Assembly (NCBI GenBank): GCA_025963345.1
Contig: JAOPUS010000198.1
Coordinates: 1-6,952 of the forward strand
Source: Blastococcus sp.
Lineage (GTDB): Bacteria; Actinomycetota; Actinomycetes; Mycobacteriales; Geodermatophilaceae
DNA: 6,952 bases
Direction: 5' to 3'
Positions 1 to 5,649 of this stretch are shown one piece after another. How positions within the stretch are numbered: position 1 is the first letter of the stretch; each line of letters starts with the position of its first letter. The notes under the pieces were generated by a model. That model worked only from the letters and a program-made list of their open reading frames with translations, was not told the DNA's origin and ran no database searches. The position numbers and the translations under genes are program-made.

Positions 1-33
1 CGGCGCAAGGGTCGCGAGAAGCTCTCCGCCTGA
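1..33 (+). CDS. rpmH: 50S ribosomal protein L34, C-terminal end (partial)
   Basis: Reading from base 1 gives RRKGREKLSA followed by TGA, the typical basic C-terminus of bacterial L34, a small (about 45 residue) protein of the large ribosomal subunit. The start lies outside the window to the left. Identity is supported both by the ending and by rnpA following after one base, the near-universal rpmH-rnpA arrangement next to the replication origin. Only ten residues are visible, so context carries much of the call. Confidence 0.88.
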   Translation, partial: RRKGREKLSA

Positions 34-34
34 C

Positions 35-451
35 GTGTTGCCCGCGCAGGCACGCCTGCGCCGGCGTCCGGAGTTCACCACGGTCGTCCGGTCCGGCCGG
101 CGCGCCGGGCGGCCGACCATGGTGCTCCATTTCCTCCCCGAACGGCATGAGCACACCAGCCCCGACCAGACCTCTGAGCGGGCGTCCGGCAGCGAGTCCA
201 GGTCGATCCCGCCGTCCGGTGCGCGGGCCGGTTTCGTGGTCGGCAAGGCCGTCGGCAACTCGGTGGTCCGCCACCGCGTGACCCGACGGCTCCGGGCCGT
301 CGTCGCCGCCGAACTGGACCGGCTGCCCGCGTCGGCGGATCTGGTGGTGCGGGCCCGGCCCGAGGCCGCCGATGCCGATTCGGCCGTGCTGCACCGCGAC
401 CTGGTCGCCGGCCTGGACCGGTTGCTGGGCGACCGGGCGGCTCGGCGATGA
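35..451 (+). CDS. rnpA: Ribonuclease P protein component
   Basis: This is the protein subunit of RNase P, which assists the catalytic RNA (rnpB, not in this window) in removing 5' leaders from precursor tRNAs. It has 138 residues. The family signature lies at residues 66-87, GFVVGKAVGNSVVRHRVTRR and following, with R79-H80-R81 in the position of the classical R-N-R motif; the His variant is also familiar from mycobacterial RnpA. The N-terminus (MLPAQARLRRRPEF) matches actinobacterial RnpA and supports the GTG start at 35, one base after the rpmH stop, although no clear ribosome binding site is visible; TTG at 38 is an alternative. Residues about 36-60 are a Ser/Glu/Thr-rich insert between core strands that lengthens the protein beyond the usual 110-125. 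The stop overlaps the yidD start (ATGA), suggesting coupled translation. Confidence 0.95.
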   Translation: MLPAQARLRRRPEFTTVVRSGRRAGRPTMVLHFLPERHEHTSPDQTSERASGSESRSIPPSGARAGFVVGKAVGNSVVRHRVTRRLRAVVAAELDRLPASADLVVRARPEAADADSAVLHRDLVAGLDRLLGDRAARR

Positions 452-828
452 TCGGCCGCTCGCTCCTGCGCCTCATCCGCTTCTACTCGCGGGCCGTCAG
501 CCCGGCGCTGCCACCGCGGTGCCGGTTCTACCCGACCTGCAGCGCTTATGCCGCCGAGGCCATCTCCCGGCACGGCGCCGGCCGGGGGAGCTGGCTGGCG
601 GTGCGCCGGCTGCTGAAGTGCGCGCCCTGGCACCCCGGCGGTGTCGACCTCGTGCCCCAGGCCCGCGAGCGCTCCGGAACCGCTGGGCCCTGCCACTCGT
701 CGAGCACGACGGCGGTGCTCCCGGCGCCGCCCGCCGACGGCGCCCGGTCCCCCGGTGACCGCAGTCCCGAACGAGCCACCCCGCCGGCCTCGCGCCGGGC
801 CCCTCAGGAGGAGTCCTCCGTTGCTTGA
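448..828 (+). CDS. yidD: Membrane protein insertion efficiency factor YidD
   Basis: YidD is a small protein at the inner face of the cytoplasmic membrane that improves YidC-dependent insertion of membrane proteins; its exact mechanism is not settled. The protein has 126 residues. The first 70 or so hold the whole family core: an amphipathic N-terminal segment (1-20), the CRFYPTCSAYAAEAI motif (25-39) with C25 and C31, the HG...G turn, and the KCAPWHPGGVDLVP motif (57-70) with C58. Residues beyond about 75 form a Pro/Ser/Ala-rich tail with no recognisable similarity, which explains why it is longer than the usual 70-110. The ATG overlaps the rnpA stop by 4 bases, and the tail runs 8 bases into yidC. 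The tail may be disordered; its reading frame is open but I cannot show that it is conserved. Confidence 0.93.
   Translation: MIGRSLLRLIRFYSRAVSPALPPRCRFYPTCSAYAAEAISRHGAGRGSWLAVRRLLKCAPWHPGGVDLVPQARERSGTAGPCHSSSTTAVLPAPPADGARSPGDRSPERATPPASRRAPQEESSVA
806..813 (+). promoter_or_regulatory. Ribosome binding site deciding the yidC TTG start
   Basis: AGGAGGAG lies 7 bases before the TTG at 821. It is the strongest Shine-Dalgarno match in the window and selects this TTG over the far-upstream GTG at 641, which would put 60 extra non-homologous codons inside yidD. Confidence 0.8.
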
Positions 829-1861
829 CTGGCTGTACACCGCGATCGCCTGGGTGATGAAGCAGTGGCACGCGCTGTTCTCCACGTTCCTCGACCCCGC
901 CAGTGGCATCACGTGGGCGCTGGCGATCGTCTTCCTCGTCGTCACCATCCGGCTGATCCTGTTCCCGCTGTTCGTCAAGCAGATCAAGTCCCAGCGGGCG
1001 ATGCAGGAGCTCCAGCCGGAGATCGCGAAGCTCCGTAAGCAGTACGGCAGCGATCGCCAGGGCATGAGCCAGGCGATGATGGCCCTGCAGAAGGAGCGCG
1101 GGGTCAACCCGCTGGCCGGCTGCCTGCCGATCCTGCCGCAGATCCCGGTCTTCCTGTCGCTCTTCCACGTGCTGCGCCGGCTGGCGCCGGGCAAGCCCGG
1201 GCTCTACAGCTGGGACGACACCCTCACGGACCAGGCGGCGAAGGCCAAGCTCTTCGGCGCCCCGATCTCTGCCTCGTTCAACATGGTCGGCGCCAAGGAG
1301 CAGGCGATCCTCGCCATCCCCGGGGTCACCTACGCCAACATCCGCATCGTCGCGATGGTCCTCATCGTGATCATGTGCGTGACAACCTTCATCACGCAGA
1401 AGCAGATCATGAAGCGGTCCGGCCCGGTCGAGGGTCAGGCGGCCACCGTGCAGCGGCTGATGCTCTACGGCATGCCGCTGAGCCTCTTCGTCTCGGGCTT
1501 CTTCTTCCCCATCGGCGTCCTGCTGTACTGGTTCACCAACAACCTGTGGACGCTGGGCCAGCAGTACTTCATCCTCCGCAAGATGCCGCCGCCCGGGTCC
1601 GACGCCGCGAAGGCGAAGGCCGCGGCGGACAAGCCGGCCGTCGACCCGCGCACCCTCGCGCCGAAGCCCGGTGCCAAGCCGGTCCGCCCCAAGCCGGGTC
1701 GGCCCACGGCCTCCGTCACCGGCGCCGACGGCATGGCGACCTCGGGGAACAGCGCCCCTCAGGCCAACCCGGCCGACGGGAACCCGACGGCTGGGCCCTC
1801 CGGGGCCGCTCCGAAGCCCGGTCAGGCGCCACCCAACCGCGGGAAGCGCAAGCGCCGCTGA
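821..1861 (+). CDS. yidC: Membrane protein insertase YidC (Oxa1 family)
   Basis: YidC inserts and folds membrane proteins in the cytoplasmic membrane, alone or with SecYEG. The protein has 346 residues from the TTG start, which is chosen from the strong binding site and because MLDWLYTAIAWVMKQW resembles the start of other actinobacterial YidC. The Oxa1 core follows: a membrane segment at about 30-53 containing the conserved Arg (R44, in VTIRLILFP) needed in the hydrophilic groove, a cytoplasmic helical hairpin rich in Gln, Lys and Arg (about 55-95), then hydrophobic segments at about 97-118, 174-191 and 212-250. The motif NPLAGCLPILPQIPVFLSLF (96-115) is characteristic. The large periplasmic domain of proteobacterial YidC is absent, as expected for Gram-positives. 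Residues from about 256 form an Ala/Pro/Lys-rich tail ending in NRGKRKRR, a basic end likely to contact the ribosome (inference). It overlaps yidD by 8 bases and is probably co-transcribed with it. Confidence 0.96.
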   Translation: MLDWLYTAIAWVMKQWHALFSTFLDPASGITWALAIVFLVVTIRLILFPLFVKQIKSQRAMQELQPEIAKLRKQYGSDRQGMSQAMMALQKERGVNPLAGCLPILPQIPVFLSLFHVLRRLAPGKPGLYSWDDTLTDQAAKAKLFGAPISASFNMVGAKEQAILAIPGVTYANIRIVAMVLIVIMCVTTFITQKQIMKRSGPVEGQAATVQRLMLYGMPLSLFVSGFFFPIGVLLYWFTNNLWTLGQQYFILRKMPPPGSDAAKAKAAADKPAVDPRTLAPKPGAKPVRPKPGRPTASVTGADGMATSGNSAPQANPADGNPTAGPSGAAPKPGQAPPNRGKRKRR

Positions 1862-1957
1862 GCGGCGCGCGTCCACCCGCAGCAGACGACCCGCTCCATC
1901 GCCGGCCCGACCGGCGCATCGACCACCGGGGAACCCCGGCCGCCCCGCCCCCGACCT

Positions 1958-1964
1958 GGGAGGA
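1958..1964 (+). promoter_or_regulatory. Ribosome binding site of jag
   Basis: GGGAGGA lies 5 bases before the GTG at 1970 and decides that start. The protein N-terminus is low-complexity and cannot be fixed by homology, so this site is the main evidence. Confidence 0.7.
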
Positions 1965-1969
1965 ACTCC

Positions 1970-2680
1970 GTGAGTGCACCGCAGCACCCGTCCGACACCG
2001 CCGTCTCCGATTCGCCCGAGACCGAGGCCGGCCTCGATGAGCGGGAGGGACAGCCGGCGCTGCCCGACGCCGACGAGGCCAGCGACGACGCAGTCGTCGA
2101 GCCCGTGGACGGCGACACGGACGAGGCCGATGAGGCAGATGAGTCGGACGAGGACCGTGCCGACGACGAGGACGAGGACGACGACGAGGACGAGGACGTC
2201 GACGAGGAGAAGTCGGGGGACGACCCGCTCGTCCGTGAGGGCGACGTCGCCGGCGACTATCTCGAGCGGCTGCTCGACATCCTCGACGTGGACGGGGACA
2301 TCGACCTCGACGTCGAGGGCGACCGTGCCTCCGTCGCGATCGTCGGCGGCCGGCTCAACGACCTGATCGGGCCCGACGGTGCCACGTTGGAGGCTCTGCA
2401 GGAGCTCACCCGTCTTGCCGTGGCCCAGTCCACCGGCGTCCGGAGCCGGCTCATGCTCGACGTCGGGGAGTTCCGTGCCAAGCGCCGGGCCGACCTCACC
2501 ACGCTCGCCGGGGAGACGGCCCGCCGGGTCGTCTCCAGCGGCCAGCCCGAGCGCCTGGCGCCGATGAACCCGTTCGAGCGCAAGGTCGTCCACGACGTCA
2601 TCGCCTCGGTCGCCGGCGTGCACAGTGAGTCGGAGGGCGAGGAGCCGAACCGTCGAGTCGTGGTCCTGCCCGACAAGTGA
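1970..2680 (+). CDS. jag: KH-R3H single-stranded nucleic acid-binding protein Jag/KhpB
   Basis: Jag (KhpB, also EloR or SpoIIIJ-associated protein) is an RNA-binding protein; in firmicutes it acts with KhpA and influences cell elongation, and its actinobacterial role is less well defined. The protein has 236 residues. Residues 1-90 are disordered and very acidic: 24 of the 30 residues at 51-80 are Asp or Glu. A KH-type domain follows (about 95-160) with its GxxG loop as G134-P-D-G137 in DLIGPDGATLEALQ. The C-terminal R3H domain (about 199-234) has MNPFERKVVH with R204 and H208, then GEEPNRRVVVLP. The N-terminal Jag-N domain seen in firmicutes is not recognisable and the acidic tract takes its place. 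It is placed directly after yidC, the usual order, with a 108-base gap. Its last bases overlap the rsmG start (GTGA). Confidence 0.94.
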   Translation: MSAPQHPSDTAVSDSPETEAGLDEREGQPALPDADEASDDAVVEPVDGDTDEADEADESDEDRADDEDEDDDEDEDVDEEKSGDDPLVREGDVAGDYLERLLDILDVDGDIDLDVEGDRASVAIVGGRLNDLIGPDGATLEALQELTRLAVAQSTGVRSRLMLDVGEFRAKRRADLTTLAGETARRVVSSGQPERLAPMNPFERKVVHDVIASVAGVHSESEGEEPNRRVVVLPDK

Positions 2681-3357
2681 GCGAGTACAGCAACGACCTT
2701 GAGAACGCGTTCAGTCCCCCGGCACCCGACACCGCGGCGGAGGTCTTCGGACCACTGCTCGCGGTGGCCACCGAGTACGTCGCCCGGCTCGCGTCCGATG
2801 GCGTCGCCCGGGGTCTGATCGGCCCCCGCGAGGTCCCCCGGCTGTGGGAACGGCACGTGCTCAACAGCGCCGCCGTCGCCGAGGCCGTGCCCGAGGGCGC
2901 CCGCGTCGTGGACGTGGGGAGCGGCGCGGGACTGCCCGGCATCCCCCTCGGGCTCGCCCGCCCGGACGTCGAACTGACGCTGGTCGAGCCGATGGCCCGG
3001 CGGGTGGAGTTCCTCGAGGAGGTCGTCTCGGGGCTCGCCGTTCCGGCCGGCCTGCGCTGGCGGGTCGTCCGGGGTCGCGCCGAGGAACGGTCGGTCGCCA
3101 CCGCCGTCGGCCCCGTCGACGTCGTGACCGCCCGCGCGGTCGCGCCGCTCCCGCGGTTGGTGGGCTGGTGTCGCGGGCTGATGCGTCCGGGCTCGCAACT
3201 CGTCGCCCTCGTGGGCGCCAAGGCGCTCGCCGAGCTGCCGTCCCTGGTCCCCGAGTTGGAGGCCGCAGGCATGCGCGACGTCCATTCGCGGGCTGTCGGT
3301 GCGGGCCTGGGGGACGCTGCCACTACCGTGGTGGTCATGACGCGTGGAGCACGGTGA
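2677..3357 (+). CDS. rsmG: 16S rRNA (guanine(527)-N7)-methyltransferase RsmG
   Basis: RsmG (older name GidB) uses S-adenosylmethionine to methylate N7 of G527 in 16S rRNA, in the 530 loop near the decoding site; loss in other bacteria gives low-level streptomycin resistance. The protein has 226 residues, near the family norm. Visible motifs are the N-terminal RLWERHVLNSAAVAE (55-69), the SAM-binding VVDVGSGAGLPGIPL (77-91), the acidic end of the second strand (LVEPMARRVEFLEE, 102-115), the GRAEE turn (133-137) and TARAVAPLPRLVGW (151-164). The GTG start is chosen because it overlaps the jag stop by 4 bases; no clear ribosome binding site is visible, so translation probably depends on coupling. 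The first 20 residues or so are variable in the family and weakly constrained. parA follows after the parS region. Confidence 0.95.
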   Translation: MSEYSNDLENAFSPPAPDTAAEVFGPLLAVATEYVARLASDGVARGLIGPREVPRLWERHVLNSAAVAEAVPEGARVVDVGSGAGLPGIPLGLARPDVELTLVEPMARRVEFLEEVVSGLAVPAGLRWRVVRGRAEERSVATAVGPVDVVTARAVAPLPRLVGWCRGLMRPGSQLVALVGAKALAELPSLVPELEAAGMRDVHSRAVGAGLGDAATTVVVMTRGAR

Positions 3358-3358
3358 C

Positions 3359-3379
3359 GGCGCCCCTCCGGAGAGCGCC
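3359..3379 (+). other. Small GC hairpin just after rsmG
   Basis: GGCGC (3359-3363) can pair with GCGCC (3375-3379) around an 11-base loop that contains the palindrome CTCCGGAG. It starts two bases after the rsmG stop and ends 7 bases before the first parS site. No T tract follows, so it is not a standard intrinsic terminator; chance formation is plausible in such GC-rich DNA. Confidence 0.25.
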
Positions 3380-3386
3380 CGAGACC

Positions 3387-3402
3387 TGTTCCACGTGGAA
3401 CA
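3387..3402. promoter_or_regulatory. parS: parS centromere site 1 (ParB binding site)
   Basis: TGTTCCACGTGGAACA is a perfect 16-bp palindrome. It differs from the widespread parS consensus TGTTTCACGTGAAACA only at the fourth base from the centre in each half (T to C and, symmetrically, A to G). ParB is expected to load here, bind CTP and slide outward, forming the partition complex. Its position directly upstream of parAB also makes it a likely operator for ParB-mediated autoregulation (inference). Confidence 0.93.
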
Positions 3403-3420
3403 CCTACAGCCACCCGGCCT

Positions 3421-3436
3421 CGTTCCACGTGAAACG
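3421..3436. promoter_or_regulatory. parS: parS centromere site 2, imperfect
   Basis: CGTTCCACGTGAAACG keeps the central CACGTG and 13 of 16 consensus parS positions. The right half (GTGAAAC) matches the consensus apart from its outermost base; the left half carries the same T-to-C change as site 1. Both outermost bases are changed (C and G). Its centre lies 34 bp from that of site 1. It ends 21 bases before the parA start, between the likely promoter region and the ribosome binding site, where ParB binding could repress parAB (inference). Confidence 0.85.
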
Positions 3437-3443
3437 GATCGGC

Positions 3444-3450
3444 AGGAAGG
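3444..3450 (+). promoter_or_regulatory. Ribosome binding site deciding the parA start
   Basis: AGGAAGG lies 7 bases before the ATG at 3458. It supports that start over an in-frame GTG at 3344, which would overlap rsmG and translate both parS sites, and over the later ATGs at 3530 and 3545, which have no such site. Confidence 0.75.
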
Positions 3451-3457
3451 ACCCGCG

Positions 3458-4537
3458 ATGACCGACCCGGGCGAGCGGCTGCGGAGCAGTCTCGCCGCCG
3501 ATCAGTCGTCGGCCACGTCGTCGAGCGGCATGGCGTCCAGCGGGATGGCGGACTTCGACAGCCCGATCGCGATGGAAGCGATGCGGGCGACCCGTGTGCT
3601 CCACGCCGCGGACCAGGAGCCCTTCCCGGCGCCGAACCGGATCCGCGTCATCACGATCGCCAACCAGAAGGGCGGCGTCGGCAAGACGACGTCCACGGTC
3701 AACCTGGGTGTGGCGCTGGCGCTGTACGGCCTGCGGACGCTGGTCATCGACCTCGACCCGCAGGGCAATGCGAGCACGGCTCTCGGCGTCGAGCACACCG
3801 TGGGCACCCCCTCGGTCTACGACGCCCTTGTCGGCGACAGCTCGCTGGGCGAGGTGGTCCACCCCACGACGGCGAGCCCGAAGCTGCTCTGCGTCCCCGC
3901 GACCATCGACCTCGCCGGCGCCGAGATCGAGCTGGTCTCCGTCGTCGCCCGCGAGCACCGGCTGCGGCGGGCTATCGAGGCCCACGTCCACGGGCTCCCG
4001 CCGGAGCAGCGACCGCACTACGTGCTGATCGACTGCCCGCCGTCCCTCGGGCTGCTGACGCTGAATGCGCTGGTCGCGGGGGACGAGGTGCTGATCCCCA
4101 TCCAGTGTGAGTACTACGCGCTCGAGGGCCTGGGACAGCTGCTCAACAACATCGACCTGGTGCGTCAGCACCTCAATCCGGGGATCGCCGTCCGGACCAT
4201 CCTGCTGACGATGTACGACGGCCGGACGAAGCTCGCCGACCAGGTCGCCGACGAGGTGCGCAACCACTTCGGGGAGATCGTCCTGCAGGCCGTGATCCCC
4301 CGGAACGTCCGGGTCTCCGAGGCGCCGGGCTACGGCCAGTCGGTCCTTACCTACGACCCGGGCTCCCGCGGCTCGACCAGTTATGTCGAGGCGGCCCGCC
4401 AGCTCGCCGAGCGTGGCGTGGACCTGCCGCCCATCGACCGGGCCGGCGGTCCCGCGGCGACCACGGCTCCCCCGGTCGCCGCCCTCTCCGTGAGCGATGC
4501 GGGCCCCGCCCCGCAGAGCAGGCAGGACAGCCAGTGA
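3458..4537 (+). CDS. parA: Chromosome-partitioning ATPase ParA (Soj family)
   Basis: ParA is a deviant Walker-type ATPase that binds DNA non-specifically as an ATP dimer and is released by ParB, drawing the ParB-parS complex during chromosome segregation. The protein has 359 residues. The ATPase core begins at about residue 62 with IRVITIANQKGGVGKTTSTV; the deviant P-loop KGGVGKTT is at 71-78 with signature K71 and catalytic-site K76. Then come LVIDLDPQGNAST (95-107, Walker A') and YVLIDCPPSLGLLTLNAL (178-195, Walker B, D182). The 60-residue N-terminal extension is common in actinobacterial ParA; its segment DSPIAMEAMRATR is recognisable, while the first 30 residues are Ser-rich and contain a repeated SSGMA. 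The C-terminal 40 residues are Ala/Pro-rich and probably disordered. parB follows after 37 bases, so the two are very likely co-transcribed. Confidence 0.96.
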   Translation: MTDPGERLRSSLAADQSSATSSSGMASSGMADFDSPIAMEAMRATRVLHAADQEPFPAPNRIRVITIANQKGGVGKTTSTVNLGVALALYGLRTLVIDLDPQGNASTALGVEHTVGTPSVYDALVGDSSLGEVVHPTTASPKLLCVPATIDLAGAEIELVSVVAREHRLRRAIEAHVHGLPPEQRPHYVLIDCPPSLGLLTLNALVAGDEVLIPIQCEYYALEGLGQLLNNIDLVRQHLNPGIAVRTILLTMYDGRTKLADQVADEVRNHFGEIVLQAVIPRNVRVSEAPGYGQSVLTYDPGSRGSTSYVEAARQLAERGVDLPPIDRAGGPAATTAPPVAALSVSDAGPAPQSRQDSQ

Positions 4538-4563
4538 GCACGATCCCCAGCCCGACCGTGAAC

Positions 4564-4569
4564 GAGGAG
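4564..4569 (+). promoter_or_regulatory. Ribosome binding site of parB
   Basis: GAGGAG lies 5 bases before the ATG at 4575. It supports this start, as does the protein beginning with the conserved ParB N-terminal peptide. Confidence 0.7.
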
Positions 4570-4574
4570 TGGCG

Positions 4575-5615
4575 ATGACCAAGCGCGGCGGCCTGGGCCG
4601 AGGGCTGGCTGCACTCATCCCCACCAGTGCCCCTGTCCAGGAGCCCGCTCCGGACTCGGTCGAGGAGGCTCCGGCAGGGAGCGGCTCCGCGCCCTCGGCT
4701 CCCGCCGTGAGCCTGGTGCCCCCTCCCCCGACGACGTCTCCCTTCTCGACGGCTGCGGCGCCGGCGCGCCTTGCCGAGCCCGAGGGTGCCCTCGGGGTGC
4801 CCGGTGCACAGCTGCGCGAGGTGTCCGTCGACGACGTCGTCCCCAACCCGAAGCAGCCGCGTCAGGTCTTCGACGACGAGGCGCTCGAGGAGCTCAGCCA
4901 CTCCGTGCGGGAGTTCGGCCTGCTCCAGCCGATCGTCGTTCGCGAGAACCCTGACGGCGGCTACGAGCTCATCATGGGTGAGCGCCGGTTGCGCGCGGCG
5001 CGAGCGGCCGGCCTGGACACCGTGCCGGCCATCGTTCGCGACACCACCGACGATGCGATGCTCCGCGACGCCCTGCTGGAGAACATCCACCGGGTGCAGC
5101 TCAACCCCCTCGAGGAGGCGGCGGCCTATCAGCAGCTGCTCGAGGAGTTCGGCGCCACCCACGAGGAGCTGGCCAGCAAGATCGGGCGCAGCCGCTCGCA
5201 GGTGACGAACACGATCCGGCTGATGAAGCTGCCGGTGAAGGTCCAGACCCGGCTCGCCGCCGGCGTCATCTCCGCCGGGCACGCCCGCGCCCTCCTCGGG
5301 CTCGCCGACGCCGAGTCGCAGGACGCACTGGCGACCCGCATCGTCGCCGAGGGCATGAGCGTCCGCGCCACGGAGGAGGCGGTCGCGATGGCCACCGCCG
5401 AGCAGCCGGCCGCCCGGCGCCGGGCCCGGAAGATCAGCGCCCCGGGCGTCGAGGAGCTCGGCACCCGGCTGTCGGACATGTTCGAGACCAAGGTCAAGAT
5501 CCAGATCGGCCGGGCCAAGGGCCGCATCGTCGTCGAGTTCGGCTCGGTCGACGACCTGCAGCGGATCATCGGCGTGATGGCCCCGGAGATCACCGGACGG
5601 CGTTCCGAGGCCTGA
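4575..5615 (+). CDS. parB: Chromosome-partitioning protein ParB (CTPase, parS-binding)
   Basis: ParB binds parS, hydrolyses CTP, acts as a sliding clamp on DNA and stimulates ParA. The protein has 346 residues. It starts with MTKRGGLGRGLAALIP (1-16), the conserved peptide that contacts ParA, followed by an Ala/Pro-rich linker to about 78. The N-terminal CTP-binding domain spans about 80-185, with NPKQPRQVFDDEAL (91-104), GERRLRAAR (135-143; the GERR motif) and ENIHRVQLNPLEEA (169-182). A helix-turn-helix region at about 193-220 (THEELASKIGRSRSQVTNTI) reads the parS centre. After a basic stretch (RRRARK, 291-296) the C-terminal dimerisation domain runs from about 301 to the end. The two parS sites at 3387-3436 are its expected targets. 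It is the last gene of the plus-strand run and is followed by a terminator hairpin 8 bases after the stop. Confidence 0.97.
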   Translation: MTKRGGLGRGLAALIPTSAPVQEPAPDSVEEAPAGSGSAPSAPAVSLVPPPPTTSPFSTAAAPARLAEPEGALGVPGAQLREVSVDDVVPNPKQPRQVFDDEALEELSHSVREFGLLQPIVVRENPDGGYELIMGERRLRAARAAGLDTVPAIVRDTTDDAMLRDALLENIHRVQLNPLEEAAAYQQLLEEFGATHEELASKIGRSRSQVTNTIRLMKLPVKVQTRLAAGVISAGHARALLGLADAESQDALATRIVAEGMSVRATEEAVAMATAEQPAARRRARKISAPGVEELGTRLSDMFETKVKIQIGRAKGRIVVEFGSVDDLQRIIGVMAPEITGRRSEA

Positions 5616-5623
5616 TCGGGCCT

Positions 5624-5645
5624 ACCCCCGGGGAAACCCGGGGGT
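5624..5645. terminator. Bidirectional GC-rich terminator hairpin between convergent genes
   Basis: A perfect 9-bp stem, ACCCCCGGG pairing with CCCGGGGGT, closes a GAAA tetraloop (5633-5636), a stable GNRA type. It lies 8 bases after the parB stop on the plus strand and 4 bases after the ligase stop on the minus strand, so it can serve both transcripts. Only two T residues follow on the plus strand, so it lacks a classical U tract; U-poor hairpin terminators are commonly proposed in high-GC actinobacteria. Confidence 0.75.
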
Positions 5646-5649
5646 TACG

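Noticed and set aside
641..820. Longer yidC from an upstream GTG at 641
   Set aside because: The extra 60 codons overlap conserved YidD coding, lack hydrophobic or conserved content, and ignore the strong binding site before the TTG at 821.
1161..1176. Possible third parS site inside yidC (TCTTCCACGTGCTGCG)
   Set aside because: The left half is close, but the right half keeps little beyond GTG. It encodes conserved YidC residues (LFHVLR), which explains the sequence.
497..2623. A 708-codon open frame on the minus strand across yidD, yidC and jag
   Set aside because: It runs antisense to three genes with clear family motifs; its product is compositionally skewed, with no recognisable domain. 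Long open antisense frames are common in GC-rich coding DNA.
3344..3457. Longer parA from a GTG at 3344
   Set aside because: It would overlap the rsmG end and translate both parS sites, and it bypasses the good ribosome binding site at 3444-3450.
3404..4846. A 480-codon open frame on the minus strand across parA and early parB
   Set aside because: It is antisense to genes with unmistakable ATPase and ParB motifs, and its product is Arg/Asp/Gly-rich without domains.
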